NCBI RefSeq assembly: GCF_024460775.1
Contig: NZ_JANFYZ010000018.1
Coordinates: forward strand, 1-51,029
Direction: 5' to 3'
Source of the DNA: Desulfovibrio desulfuricans
Lineage (GTDB): Bacteria > Desulfobacterota > Desulfovibrionia > Desulfovibrionales > Desulfovibrionaceae
Length of the DNA: 51,029 nucleotides
Below the pieces are notes generated by a model, which worked only from the letters and a program-made list of their open reading frames with translations, did not search any database and was not told the origin of the DNA. The position numbers and the translations under genes are program-made. This document shows positions 7,992 to 17,310 of the stretch, piece by piece (position 1 is the stretch's first letter; every line of letters starts with the position of its first letter).

Positions 7992-10277
7992 ATGCTCACA
8001 ATGCCCAAGAATTTGCCGCAGCCACAGTTGAAACCCAATACGGAAGTTGTTCTGCAAAAGCGCTATCTGCGCAAGGATCTGAGCGGCAAGCAGGTGGAAA
8101 CCCCGCGTGATCTTTTCTGGCGGGTGGCATCTTGCATTGCCGCCGAGGAAGCCAAGTACAACCAGTCCACCTGCAAGGGCGACGTGCTGGCGCGCGATTT
8201 TTATGATCTCATGACCAGCTGGAAGTTTTTGCCCAATTCGCCCACGCTCATGAACGCGGGCACAGATCTGGGGCAGCTATCGGCCTGCTTTGTGCTGCCG
8301 GTGGGCGACTCCATTGAAGAAATTTTTGATGCGGTCAAATACGCGGCCATGATCCACAAGTCTGGCGGCGGCACAGGATTTTCCTTTTCGCGCCTGCGCC
8401 CCAAGGATAGCCGCGTGGGTTCCACCGGGGGCGTTGCCTCCGGCCCGGTATCCTTTCTGCGCATCTTCAACACCGCCACAGAGCAGGTGAAGCAGGGCGG
8501 TACGAGGCGCGGGGCCAATATGGGCATTCTGCGCGTGGATCACCCTGACATCCTTGAATTTATCCGCGCCAAGGAAAAAGAGGGCGAGTTCAATAACTTC
8601 AATCTTTCCGTGGGCCTGACAGAAGTCTTCATGCGCGCTGTTGAAAACGACGAGCATTACGACCTTGTGGCTCCCAATTCCGGCGAAGTTATCAACCGCC
8701 TGCGCGCGCGTGAGATTTTTGAACTGCTGGTCAAGAAGGCATGGCAGTCCGGCGATCCGGGCATTGTGTTTCTTGACCGCATCAACCGCGACAATCCCAC
8801 GCCTGACCAGGGCGAGATAGAATCCACCAATCCCTGCGGCGAACAGCCCCTGCTGCCCTACGAGGCTTGCAATCTGGGTTCCATCAACCTTTCGTGTTTT
8901 TACGTTCCCGGTCACAACGATGCGGCTGACCCGGCGCGCGACGGCATTGACTGGGCCGAACTCAAGCGCGTGGTGCACCTGTCTGTGCGCTTTCTTGACA
9001 ACGTCATTGATGCCTCGCGTTTTCCGCTGGACAGCATCACTGAAACCGTGCGCAAGAACCGCAAGATCGGCCTTGGCGTCATGGGTTTTGCCGACCTGCT
9101 CTATCAGCTTGAAATGGCGTATGATTCGCAGCAGGGCCTTGAGCTTGGCGAGCGCATCATGGCCTTTATTCAGGAGGAAGGGCACAAGGCCTCGGCCCAG
9201 TTGGCTGTGGAACGCGGCGCTTTCCCTGCCTACGCCACGTCCGTGTACGCCAAAAAGAAGCTTGGCCCCTACCGCAACGCCACGGTAACCACCATTGCGC
9301 CCACGGGGACGCTTTCCATCATCGCGGGTTGCTCCTCCGGCGTGGAGCCGCTGTTTGCCCTGTGCTTTACCCGTAATATTCTTGACGGCGAGCGCCTTGT
9401 GGAGGTGAACCCCCATTTTGAGGCGGCCCTTGCCGATGCCGGACTGTTCAGCCACGAACTCATGGATGCGGTGGTTGCCAAGGGTTCCATTCAGGAAATG
9501 GATTACCTGCCCGCCAAGCTGCGCAAGGTCTTTGTTACGGCTATGGATATCGCCCCTGTGTGGCATTTGCGCATGCAGGCGGCCTTCCAGCGCCATACCG
9601 ACAATGCCGTGTCCAAAACCGTGAACCTGACCAACAGCGCAACGGAACAGGATATTTTTGATATTTACTGGCTGGCCTATCAGGAAGGTTGCAAGGGCGT
9701 GACTGTGTACCGTGACGGCTGCAAGAGCATTCAGGTGCTGGCCACGGGCGAAGGCCAAAAGAAAATGGACGGCGAAAGCGGCGCTGAGCCTGTGCAGTCT
9801 GGCCTGTCTGCTGCTCAGGTCGGGGCTGGCGTGCGCAAGCGCCCCGACATTGTGTGGGGCTTCACGCAGAAGGTCCCCACCGGGCTTGGCGTGATGTACC
9901 TCACCGTTAATGAGGTTGACGGCCAGCCCTTTGAGGTTTTTGCCACCATCGGCAAGTCTGGCCGCTCCATCACGGCCAAGGCCGAGGCCATTGGGCGCCT
10001 GGTGTCGCTGGCCTTGCGCTCCGGCGTGCATGTGCGCGATGTTGTGGCCCAGATCAAGGGTATCGGCGGCGAGCACCCCGTGTTTCGCGGCAAGGGGCTG
10101 TTGCTTTCCATCCCCGATGCCATCGCCTGGGTGCTGGAAAAGCGCTATCTCAAGGACGAACACATCGGCGACGTCAACGATCTGCAAGCCCAGAACTGCC
10201 CCGAATGCGGCGAGCCGCTGGTTTTTCAGGAAGGCTGCCTCATCTGCCCCGGCTGCGGTTTTTCGCGTTGCGGGTAA
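7992..10277 (+). CDS. nrdJ: Adenosylcobalamin-dependent (class II) ribonucleotide reductase
   Basis: A 761-residue class II ribonucleotide reductase that makes deoxyribonucleotides by an adenosylcobalamin radical route and works with or without oxygen. Visible signatures are the N-terminal NSPTLMNAG, SACFVLPVGDS with the first active-site Cys, SGGGTGFSFSRLRP, the finger-loop motif NPCGEQPLLPYEACNLGSINL, and TIAPTGTLS. The C-terminus has a zinc-ribbon-like CPECGEP...CPGCGFSRC, typical of NrdJ. GAGG at 7978-7981 lies ten bases before ATG 7992; ATG 8001 is a possible second start. It stands alone, with a long structured leader and no nrdR or other nrd gene nearby. Confidence 0.96.
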   Translation: MLTMPKNLPQPQLKPNTEVVLQKRYLRKDLSGKQVETPRDLFWRVASCIAAEEAKYNQSTCKGDVLARDFYDLMTSWKFLPNSPTLMNAGTDLGQLSACFVLPVGDSIEEIFDAVKYAAMIHKSGGGTGFSFSRLRPKDSRVGSTGGVASGPVSFLRIFNTATEQVKQGGTRRGANMGILRVDHPDILEFIRAKEKEGEFNNFNLSVGLTEVFMRAVENDEHYDLVAPNSGEVINRLRAREIFELLVKKAWQSGDPGIVFLDRINRDNPTPDQGEIESTNPCGEQPLLPYEACNLGSINLSCFYVPGHNDAADPARDGIDWAELKRVVHLSVRFLDNVIDASRFPLDSITETVRKNRKIGLGVMGFADLLYQLEMAYDSQQGLELGERIMAFIQEEGHKASAQLAVERGAFPAYATSVYAKKKLGPYRNATVTTIAPTGTLSIIAGCSSGVEPLFALCFTRNILDGERLVEVNPHFEAALADAGLFSHELMDAVVAKGSIQEMDYLPAKLRKVFVTAMDIAPVWHLRMQAAFQRHTDNAVSKTVNLTNSATEQDIFDIYWLAYQEGCKGVTVYRDGCKSIQVLATGEGQKKMDGESGAEPVQSGLSAAQVGAGVRKRPDIVWGFTQKVPTGLGVMYLTVNEVDGQPFEVFATIGKSGRSITAKAEAIGRLVSLALRSGVHVRDVVAQIKGIGGEHPVFRGKGLLLSIPDAIAWVLEKRYLKDEHIGDVNDLQAQNCPECGEPLVFQEGCLICPGCGFSRCG

Positions 10278-10318
10278 TGATTGGGACTGACTGACGGCAA
10301 GATATTTTGCTGGGTCTC

Positions 10319-10341
10319 CTGGCCCAGGCGGGCCAGAGCGG
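10319..10341 (+). terminator. Possible terminator after nrdJ
   Basis: A 7-bp stem CTGGCCC (10319-10325) with GGGCCAG (10330-10336), AGGC loop, followed shortly by GGTTTTAT. The T-rich tract is offset by several bases, so the call is moderate. Confidence 0.45.
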
Positions 10342-10410
10342 TTTTATAAAAATCCGCGCGACTGTGCCCGATGGCTCGGGGCAAGCAGCAAACAGATCAG
10401 TAATATCCTT

Positions 10411-10451
10411 GCGGGGGAGGGCGCTCTTTTGTACAAGAGGCACTTCCCCGC
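10411..10451. other. Long imperfect hairpin before the YdjM-like gene
   Basis: GCGGGGGAGGGCGCTCTT (10411-10428) pairs with AAGAGGCACTTCCCCGC (10435-10451) with one bulge and two non-Watson-Crick positions, leaving a TTGTAC loop. It sits 27 bases before the next start codon. It could be a second terminator for nrdJ or a leader structure; there is no strong T-run. Confidence 0.4.
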
Positions 10452-10478
10452 ACTGTTATTTCATAAGCGGTTTACACC

Positions 10479-10985
10479 ATGAAATGGATTACGCATCAGG
10501 CCACGGCTGTGGCGGCGGCGTTGGCGCTGCATCTTCCCTGGGAGGGCGTGGCGGCGGCTTGCGCTGGCGCGGTGCTGCCCGATGTGCTGGATCAGCGCAT
10601 TGCGGGCCTCGCACCCACCCGCAGGGGCCGCCAAAAAGTGTTCAACGCCATCCACCGGGGCACAACCCACTGGTTTGGCTGGTGGCTGGCGGTTTGCGTA
10701 GCGGCTTTTGCCCTGTCGCCTGCCAGCCTTGGTTCCTTGGGCAGGGATGCCCTGCTCGGCCTGGGTTTTGGCGGGCTGAGCCATGTGCTGCTGGATATGC
10801 TGACCCCTTCAGGGGTGCCGCTGACGCCCTTTTCGCGCCAGAACAAGCTGTCGCTCAAGCTGTGCTCCACAGGCAGCCTTGGTGAATACTGTTTTCTGGC
10901 CTGTGTGGCGGGCGCAACGTGGCTGTTTTTTCACGAAGACCTGCTGCGTTTGACCCGCAAACTGGGCCACGGAAGCTGGTTCTGA
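10479..10985 (+). CDS. YdjM/DUF457-type membrane-bound metal-dependent hydrolase
   Basis: A 168-residue inner-membrane protein of the YdjM family. Family motifs are THQATAVAAALALHLPW near the start, an HRGTTHW motif about residue 59, and GLSHVLLDMLTPSGVPLTPF about residues 98-117, where the His/Asp pairs are the presumed metal ligands. At least three hydrophobic segments follow the metal motifs in the expected order. E. coli YdjM is LexA-regulated; I see no clear SOS box here. The substrate is unknown for the family. Its spacing to the next membrane-protein gene (51 bases) is compatible with a shared transcript. Confidence 0.8.
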   Translation: MKWITHQATAVAAALALHLPWEGVAAACAGAVLPDVLDQRIAGLAPTRRGRQKVFNAIHRGTTHWFGWWLAVCVAAFALSPASLGSLGRDALLGLGFGGLSHVLLDMLTPSGVPLTPFSRQNKLSLKLCSTGSLGEYCFLACVAGATWLFFHEDLLRLTRKLGHGSWF

Positions 10986-11035
10986 TCCGGCGGATCCCCC
11001 CGGCGCTGACTTTTTGCATACACAGGGCGGCATAG

Positions 11036-11833
11036 ATGCTGGTCAAAATTTTTCTTACGCCACTGCTTATCCTCATGTGCCTGCTGGTGGCCCGCCGCTG
11101 GGGCTCGTTTGTGGGCGGCGTCATTGCTGGCTTGCCGCTCATTTCCGGCCCTGTTTCCTTTTTCCTCACGCTGGAGCAGGGCGCGGCTTTTTCTGCCGCA
11201 GCCTCATTCAACACGCTGCTTGGCGTGCTGGCCTGCACGGCAACAGCGCTCATCTATCCCTGGCTTGCCGCCTGGGGCATGCCCTGGTTTGTGGCCCTGC
11301 CTGCGGCCCTGTGCGGATTTTTTGGCGGGGGCTGGGCTGTGCTGCACCTGCCGTTCACGCACTTGTGGGCAGTGGTGCTTTCCTCATTTTCTCCGGTGCT
11401 GGTGCTCGCCTGCCTGCCAAGGGTTTTGGCCCGGTGCAAGCAAGGTCATACGCTGTCCGCAGGTGTGCGCGTTCCCATACAGATGGCCTGCGGGGCCGGG
11501 CTGGTCTTTGCCGTGACAGAGGCCGCCCACTGGCTTGGCCCTGGCTGGAGCGGGGTGCTCATGTTTTTTCCGGTCATGGTCTGCTCCATTGTGCCTTTTG
11601 CCCACGCCACTCATGGTGCGCCTGCGGTAGTGAGCATCTTTCGCGGCATCATGGCTGGCTGGTTTGGCTGCATAGCCTTTGCAGTGGTGGTGATGACAGG
11701 GGTTGAGCATCTTTCCCTGTGGCTGTGCTACGGGCTTGCATCGGCTGCCGCCCTGCTGGCCAGTACGGTGGTTTCCCTGCTGGAGCAAAGGTTGCAGCAA
11801 AGACATGCCGCAGGCACAGAGGCAGAATCATAA
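11036..11833 (+). CDS. Polytopic membrane protein with an internal repeat (function unknown)
   Basis: 265 residues with about eight hydrophobic segments and short loops. The first segment (GSFVGGVIAGLPLISGPVS, residues 23-41) and a later one (GPGWSGVLMFFPVMVCSIVP, residues 168-187) align, as do the following LEQGAAFSAAASFNTLLG and ATHGAPAVVSIFRGIMAG. So the protein looks like two related halves, roughly 1-130 and 145-255. It resembles GlpM-like small membrane proteins in style, but I do not recognise a family with certainty. It follows the YdjM-like gene on the same strand with a weak ribosome binding site (AGGGCGG) before ATG 11036. Confidence 0.7.
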   Translation: MLVKIFLTPLLILMCLLVARRWGSFVGGVIAGLPLISGPVSFFLTLEQGAAFSAAASFNTLLGVLACTATALIYPWLAAWGMPWFVALPAALCGFFGGGWAVLHLPFTHLWAVVLSSFSPVLVLACLPRVLARCKQGHTLSAGVRVPIQMACGAGLVFAVTEAAHWLGPGWSGVLMFFPVMVCSIVPFAHATHGAPAVVSIFRGIMAGWFGCIAFAVVVMTGVEHLSLWLCYGLASAAALLASTVVSLLEQRLQQRHAAGTEAES

Positions 11834-11941
11834 CCCTGTGGGCAGCCTGATCTGATGTGGTGATGGGAGAAACTTTTACTGCTACAGAGGATGCCGCGCT
11901 CTGGCCCCGGACAGTTGCGCGAGAAAGCTTGCGCAGCCAAT

Positions 11942-11980
11942 AAATGTTTCAGGGGGGTGGTGGCCCTCCCCCGAACATTT
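11942..11980. terminator. Bidirectional terminator between the membrane protein gene and murJ
   Basis: AAATGTT...GGGGG pairs with CCCCC...AACATTT across 11942-11980, a G/C core flanked by A/T arms, so that both strands give a stem followed by a U-rich arm. It lies between convergent genes ending at 11833 (+) and 12004 (-). Confidence 0.65.
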
Positions 11981-12003
11981 CAAGCTTGGTTTATCCCGCA
12001 GAA

Positions 12004-13620
12004 TCAGGCTGTGCCGCGCTTGCGGCGAAGCCTTTGCAGTACTGGCTCCAAAGCCTCGGGCGCGGTCTGCCATGCAAGGGGCAGAAACAGGGCCGCAAAG
12101 GCGCAACTGCCCAGCATCAGCACCACGCAGGCTTTGAGGATGGGGGATAGCGTAAACGAGCGCATGCAGACCTCGGAGACCCACCAGCCCGCCGCCGTGG
12201 CGGGCAAGCTGCAAAATATCACCCGTGCTGCCAACCCGGTCAGGCCCGTAAAGGCCCCGCTGCCGTGGCGGCGAATCCATATGCCCACCAGCCAGAGCAC
12301 GTACAGGCTCACGCTCAGGCCCGAAAGAGTCGCGATGGCCCACGCCCCGTTGGGAACAGCCCACCAGTAATACATGGGTATGCACAGCGCCGTCATGATG
12401 CTGCCGGTCACAGCCGGGGTAATGGTGTCGCCGTGGGCGTAGTAGGCGCGCACCAGAACCATGTAGATAATCCAGAAGGGCGTGGCGGCCAGCATGATGC
12501 GCGTGAGCGGCAGGGTAGCCAGCGTGTCTGCGAGGCTGAAGCGCCCGCCCTGAAAAATGACGCCCAAGATGGGCCAGCTTGTGGCCGCCATGCAGAACGC
12601 GCAAGGAATGATGAGGGCAACGCTGGCCCGCAGGGCCGTGCGCAGGGTGGAGTTGAAGCGTTCGGTGTCGCCCTGCGCCAGCAGCGCCACCAAAAAGGGA
12701 TAGGACGCCACAGCGGCGGCCTGACCTACCAGCCCCACAGGAACCTGGGTTATGCGCCGCGCGTAGTTGAGCAGGCTCACCGCGCCATCGCCCGCCAGAC
12801 TGCCGAAGACCCGCAAAAACTGCTCATCCAGCATCATGATGGTCTGTCCCAGCATGAGGGGCAGGGCCGTGAGCAGGAATTTGCCCATGAGGGGGTGCCG
12901 CCATTCCATATGCAGGCGCAGACCCTGCTGGGCCGCCACCCGCAGGGGCAGCACAAAGGTGCCAAGGGCCGCGCCAAGGGTCACGCCCACGCAATAGCCG
13001 GTCATGCCGTCCATGTGGGCCAGCAGGCCTGCAGGCAGAGCGGCCTGCGCAGTCTGCGTGGTTGCCAGCCAGGGCAGCAGCAGACCCACGGCAATGATGG
13101 CCCCGTTATAGATCAGCGGGGCCAGCGCCGGAACGCGGAACTGACGCCGCATGAACAGCAGGGCCGTGACGCATGCCCCGCACAAAAAGAAAATCTGTGC
13201 GGGCAGGATGATGCGCATAAAAAAGGCCAGCCGCGCCCACTGCTCCGGCCTGAAGCCGGGGGCCACCACCTGCGCCAGCCAGGGCGCAAGGGCCATGCCG
13301 CCAAGAGTCAGCAGGGTGGAGGCAGCCGCCATCCAGCAGAAAACGCAGGAAAAAAAGCGCCATGCATCCGCCTCATCCTCCTGAAACCTGCGGGTCAGCA
13401 GGGGGATGATGGTGATGGACATAAAGCCGCCAGCCAGCAGATAATTGATGATGTCCGGAACCACAAAGGCGGCGAAATACATATCGGATTCGCCGCCTGC
13501 GCCGAACTGCCAAGAAATGATCTTGTCGCGCGCAAGGCCCATGAGGCGCGAAAGAACAGTGCTGGCCGCCAGTATGAGCGCGGCTGCGCCCATACGCTGC
13601 TGTGCGGAAAGCAAGGCCAT
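12004..13620 (-). CDS. murJ: Lipid II flippase MurJ (MviN)
   Basis: A 538-residue MOP-superfamily membrane protein that moves lipid II across the inner membrane for peptidoglycan synthesis. The N-terminus has the family signature ASTVLSRLMGLARDKIISWQFG, then SDMYFAAFVVPDIINYLLAGG and SITIIPLLTRR. About 14 hydrophobic segments follow. The Arg residues in the early SRLMGLARD segment correspond to the essential positively charged cavity of MurJ. Its ATG shares one base with the TGA of the upstream RNase R gene (TGATG), so translation is likely coupled. Confidence 0.95.
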   Translation of the reverse strand: MALLSAQQRMGAAALILAASTVLSRLMGLARDKIISWQFGAGGESDMYFAAFVVPDIINYLLAGGFMSITIIPLLTRRFQEDEADAWRFFSCVFCWMAAASTLLTLGGMALAPWLAQVVAPGFRPEQWARLAFFMRIILPAQIFFLCGACVTALLFMRRQFRVPALAPLIYNGAIIAVGLLLPWLATTQTAQAALPAGLLAHMDGMTGYCVGVTLGAALGTFVLPLRVAAQQGLRLHMEWRHPLMGKFLLTALPLMLGQTIMMLDEQFLRVFGSLAGDGAVSLLNYARRITQVPVGLVGQAAAVASYPFLVALLAQGDTERFNSTLRTALRASVALIIPCAFCMAATSWPILGVIFQGGRFSLADTLATLPLTRIMLAATPFWIIYMVLVRAYYAHGDTITPAVTGSIMTALCIPMYYWWAVPNGAWAIATLSGLSVSLYVLWLVGIWIRRHGSGAFTGLTGLAARVIFCSLPATAAGWWVSEVCMRSFTLSPILKACVVLMLGSCAFAALFLPLAWQTAPEALEPVLQRLRRKRGTA

Positions 13621-16166
13621 CAGCGGCCCCGCTTTTTGCTGCCGTTGCCCGCGCTGCGCCCGCGCGCGCCAGAACCGCCGCTACCGCCCTTGCCCTGGCC
13701 TCCAGCCTTGGGGCCTCGCTTTGCCCCCCCCTCGCTGCGGCGGGCCTTGCCCTTTGCTCCACCCTTGCCCCCGCTCTTGCTGGACTCGTCGCCGGGAGAG
13801 GTGATCTTCCAGCCGGAGCGCGAACCTCCGGGGCGGCTTGTGCGTCCCGGTTTTGCGCCGCCTTTGTGAGCTGGCTTGCGGGATGTTTTGCCTCTGCCGC
13901 GCCAGTTGCCCTGCGCGGCCTTGGGCAGTTCCAGCGGCATGAGCCGGATTTCAAGCCGACCCAGATTCACTTCCGCCAGCGCGACCTCAAGGCTCTGGCC
14001 CATGCGCCACATGACGCCGGAGCGTTGGCCCACAAGGCTCATGGTGCGGGGGGCAAAGTCGTACCAGTCATCCCCGAGGTCATCAATGCGGATCATGCCC
14101 TCCACTGGCATGTCGGCCAGTTCCACAAAAATGCCAAAATCCGTGACTCCTGCCACCATGCCCTTGAAGTGCTCGCCCACGCGGGGCAGCAGGGCAAGGC
14201 AGCCCATGCGGCGGTCCATTTCGCGTTCGCAGGTCATGGCCGCGCGTTCGCGTCTGTTGATCTGGTCGCTGATGCGCAGCAGCTTCTGCCCAGCGGGCAG
14301 CGCGCCCACGCCGATGCCCAGCGCGGTTTTGAGCGCCCGGTGGGTCAGCAGGTCGGCATAGCGGCGGATGGGCGAGGTAAAGTGGCAGTAGGCCTGCGAA
14401 GCAAGGCCAAAATGCCCTTCGTTAAAAGGCTGATAGCGCGCCTGCGGCATGGCCCGCAGGCAGAGGCGGTTGACCAGAAATTCCTGATCAGTACCCTGCA
14501 CGCGGGCAAGAATGCCCTGCATGGCTGCGGCGTCCGGGCGGGGTGGCAGGTCTTCCATACCCACGCCTGCGAGGGTGTCAAAAAGGCTTTCCAGCCGTTC
14601 CGGGTCGGGCAGGGGGTGCACGCGGTAGAGAAAGGGCATGCCCACATCACGCAGGTGGCGCGCTACGGCCTCATTGGCCGCGATCATGAATTCCTCAATG
14701 AGGCGGTGGGCATCGTGCCGCTGACGGTGTCCGATCCAGACCACGCGCCCGGCTTCGTCCAGACGGCTGTCTGCCTCGGGCAGGTCAAAATCAAGGCTGC
14801 CTCGCTGGCGGCGGGCATCGCGCAGGGCCGCATACAGGGCAAAGGCCCTTTGCAGCATGCTGATGACTTCTTCACCGCGCGGGTTTTGGCGCAGGGCGGC
14901 AAGGGCTGCAGCATCGTTGTCGAGCATGCAGGCCTTGACCTGATCGTAGGTCAGCCGCGCCGCAGAACGCATAACCACCTGCGCAAAGCGCGGTTTGCCG
15001 GGTTTGCCCTGCGGGGAAAATGGAATTTCCGCCAGCATGGCGAGGCGGTCTTCATCCGGGCGCAGGCTGCACAGGCCGTTGGAAAGGGCCTCGGGCAGCA
15101 TGGGTTCCACGGACTTGGGGAAATACCAGGAGTTGCCGCGCGAGAGAGCCTCCGCATCCAGCGCGCCAGTGCTGCCGTTGCCGCGCGGGCGCACGTAGTG
15201 GCTCACATCGGCAATGGCCACGCGCAGCAGCCAGCCGCCGCCGGGGCGGTCTTCTACCTCCACGGCATCGTCAAAATCGCGGGCGTCCGCGCCGTCAATG
15301 GTCACAAGCGGCAGGGCGCGCACGTCTTCGCGGTCATGCATGTCTTCAGGCGTGGGGCCGCTGGGCAGGTGCTGGGCTTCAGCCAGCACCCCGGCAGGGA
15401 AGTCGCGCGGAACCTCGTGGTTGAGTTTGACCAGTTCCTCCTGCACTGCCACATCGTCCTCCCGCCCGTAGTCGCCCACAATGCGGGCTGTCCACAGGTC
15501 GGAGGCCAGGCGCTGCACCGGGGCCAGCAATACCAGAGTGCCCGGCTCGGGGGGCGTTTCGCCAGCAGCCAGCTCCACGCTGAAATTTACGGAGAGGCGC
15601 GCATCCGCCGGACGGCAAAAAAGTGTATGCCCTGTGCGGTGGGCGGCATGGGCGGGGATTTCCTTGAGGCCGCGCTCCACAACTTCAACAATGCGACCTT
15701 CTGGGGATGGGCCGCGCGATGCGCCGGGGGAGAGAGCCACGCGCACGATATCCTGATGCCAGGCTTCGCCGGTCAGCGCAGCGGGGATATACACATCGCG
15801 CGCGCCGGTAAATTCCAGCTGGCTGTCACGGTTGTTTTCGCCCTCGGCAACCGGGCGCATGGGCGTAACAAAGCCCCCGCCGTCGCGCAGCGAACTGAAA
15901 CGGCCCGTAATGTGCTTGAGGGCTTCGGGGCGCGCCCAGAGGCCGCCTCGCAAGCGCAACAGGCGGCCCTGCTCGGCCAGCGTTGTCAGCGCGGCTTCAA
16001 GGTCGCCCTTGGCGCGGCGGGCAAGGCCCAGCACACGTAAAAGACCGTCCACGCGCATGGGGCGCGACTGGGCGGAAAAGGCCTCCAGCAGTTCCTCGCG
16101 TGAGGGAAAGCCGGGGGTATGGGCGGAAGCGCCGGGCGCTCCGCGTTGGGATTTTTTCTTTTTCAT
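13620..16166 (-). CDS. rnr: Ribonuclease R (RNB-family 3'-5' exoribonuclease)
   Basis: An 848-residue RNase II/R-family exonuclease. It has an N-terminal winged-helix region, cold-shock domains, the RNB catalytic domain with TIDGADARDFDDAVEVE (the catalytic Asp cluster), SPIRRYADLLTHR, and a C-terminal S1 domain (GMVAGVTDFGIFVEL). After the S1 domain comes a long basic tail of Lys/Arg/Gly/Ser, about 120 residues, which in the family helps bind structured RNA. The start at 16166 is chosen because the protein then begins MKKKKSQRG; an upstream in-frame start at 16196 would overlap the terminator of the preceding gene. It is followed by murJ with a one-base stop/start overlap. Confidence 0.95.
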   Translation of the reverse strand: MKKKKSQRGAPGASAHTPGFPSREELLEAFSAQSRPMRVDGLLRVLGLARRAKGDLEAALTTLAEQGRLLRLRGGLWARPEALKHITGRFSSLRDGGGFVTPMRPVAEGENNRDSQLEFTGARDVYIPAALTGEAWHQDIVRVALSPGASRGPSPEGRIVEVVERGLKEIPAHAAHRTGHTLFCRPADARLSVNFSVELAAGETPPEPGTLVLLAPVQRLASDLWTARIVGDYGREDDVAVQEELVKLNHEVPRDFPAGVLAEAQHLPSGPTPEDMHDREDVRALPLVTIDGADARDFDDAVEVEDRPGGGWLLRVAIADVSHYVRPRGNGSTGALDAEALSRGNSWYFPKSVEPMLPEALSNGLCSLRPDEDRLAMLAEIPFSPQGKPGKPRFAQVVMRSAARLTYDQVKACMLDNDAAALAALRQNPRGEEVISMLQRAFALYAALRDARRQRGSLDFDLPEADSRLDEAGRVVWIGHRQRHDAHRLIEEFMIAANEAVARHLRDVGMPFLYRVHPLPDPERLESLFDTLAGVGMEDLPPRPDAAAMQGILARVQGTDQEFLVNRLCLRAMPQARYQPFNEGHFGLASQAYCHFTSPIRRYADLLTHRALKTALGIGVGALPAGQKLLRISDQINRRERAAMTCEREMDRRMGCLALLPRVGEHFKGMVAGVTDFGIFVELADMPVEGMIRIDDLGDDWYDFAPRTMSLVGQRSGVMWRMGQSLEVALAEVNLGRLEIRLMPLELPKAAQGNWRGRGKTSRKPAHKGGAKPGRTSRPGGSRSGWKITSPGDESSKSGGKGGAKGKARRSEGGAKRGPKAGGQGKGGSGGSGARGRSAGNGSKKRGR

Positions 16167-16188
16167 AGAGTTCCGTAGTGCGAAAGAA

Positions 16189-16217
16189 GGGGGCAAAAGG
16201 CTTGGCCTTTCGCCCCC
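16189..16217 (-). terminator. Terminator after the BI-1/YccA gene
   Basis: Read on the minus strand, GGGGGCGAAAGG and CCTTTTGCCCCC form a 12-bp stem with one wobble and a CCAAG loop, followed by TTCTTT. It separates the BI-1 gene from rnr, which then needs its own promoter or read-through. Confidence 0.7.
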
Positions 16218-16256
16218 GATCGCTCAAATTTCAGGCTGCGTTGGCGCAGTGCCGCA

Positions 16257-16961
16257 TCACTCGCGGTTGCCGCCGAACAGGCGCAGCATCATGAGGAAAA
16301 GGTTGATGAAGTCAAGGTAGAGCGTCAGCGCGCCAAGGATAGCGCCACGGCGCACGGCGGTGCCGTCTTCCATGGGGGCGTTTTCGCCAAACCGGCGCAG
16401 CTTCTGCGTGTCATAGGCGGTCAGGCCGGTGAAGATAAGCACGCCAAGGCAACTGATGATAAAGTCCATCATGCTGCTCTTGAGGAAGATGTTCACCAGC
16501 GAGGCAATGATAATGCCTATGAGGCCCATGAACAAAAAGCTGCCCATGGACGTGAGGTCGCGTTTGGTGACAGTGCCGTAGACCGACATGGCAAGGAAGG
16601 TGCCGGTGGTTACCAGAAACGCGTTGGCGATGGACGCAATGGGGTAGACCACAAAGATGGACGAAAGCGTCGCGCCCGTGACGGCGGAATACAACAGGAA
16701 CAGACCCGTGGCCGTGCCGCCGGACATTTTGTGAACCGCCGCCGAAAGGGCGATAACAAGACCGAACTGGGCCACCAGCATGAGAACAAGCACAATGGTG
16801 TTGCCAAAAATGGCCGCCTGCACGGCAGGCGAACTGGCAACCGCGTAGGCTACAACTGTGGTTACCGCCAGACCGGCCGTCATCCACTGATAAACCTGAC
16901 GCATGTAAAGGGAAGCAACGCTGGTAGCGGAGCTTTGAGCAACACTGCGGCTGTATGACAT
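16257..16961 (-). CDS. Bax inhibitor-1/YccA-family membrane protein
   Basis: 234 residues with seven hydrophobic segments, of the BI-1/YccA/YbhL family (UPF0005). Characteristic pieces are MRQVYQWMTAGLAVTTVVAY in the first segment, the YDTQKLRR motif after segment six, and ALTLYLDFINLFLMMLRLFG at the C-terminus with the family's conserved Asp residues. Members include calcium-leak channels and modulators of FtsH. GGAGG seven bases upstream fixes the start. A good promoter lies about 100 bases upstream. It is divergent from ppiA. Confidence 0.92.
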   Translation of the reverse strand: MSYSRSVAQSSATSVASLYMRQVYQWMTAGLAVTTVVAYAVASSPAVQAAIFGNTIVLVLMLVAQFGLVIALSAAVHKMSGGTATGLFLLYSAVTGATLSSIFVVYPIASIANAFLVTTGTFLAMSVYGTVTKRDLTSMGSFLFMGLIGIIIASLVNIFLKSSMMDFIISCLGVLIFTGLTAYDTQKLRRFGENAPMEDGTAVRRGAILGALTLYLDFINLFLMMLRLFGGNRE

Positions 16962-17310
16962 TATATCCTCCGAAAAGCAGTTGAAGGCGCTCAGTCCGTT
17001 CGGCGGCTACGGCTCCGTGCCGCAGTGCCGTCGGGCGGGCTTGAAGATTGTCTTCTGCCTACAAGTATAATAACGGCAGCGGCATTTAGCAAGGGCCGGA
17101 AGGGGAAAGTTCGGCGCTGGCGGCTGCGCCATGTGGCGCTGGAAAGGGGGGCGGTTGCCGTCTGCCCTGTGTAGTCTGGCCCGGCCATTCCGGCCTGATG
17201 CAGCCCTGTCTTATGTCGCCTAGTCAACCGCCCTTGCTGCGTGTACGGCAGCGTGCTACCTTGCGGCCTGCCGGGGCAGACCCGGCACATCATATTGCGA
17301 GGAGTAATCC
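16962..17310. other. Divergent intergenic region between BI-1 and ppiA genes
   Basis: 349 bases. It holds a good minus-strand promoter (17064-17092) for the BI-1 gene. I see no equally clear plus-strand promoter for ppiA and no gene. Confidence 0.5.
17064..17092 (-). promoter_or_regulatory. Sigma-70-type promoter of the BI-1/YccA gene
   Basis: On the minus strand TTGCTA (17092-17087) and TATACT (17069-17064) are spaced by 17 bases, a good match to the sigma-70 consensus. The predicted leader is about 95 bases. Confidence 0.55.

Noticed and set aside
8277..10187. 636-residue minus-strand frame opposite nrdJ
   Set aside because: Antisense to a confident gene, no family features, His/Ala-rich composition typical of shadow frames.
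13602..16040. 812-residue plus-strand frame opposite rnr
   Set aside because: Antisense to RNase R and no recognisable domain.
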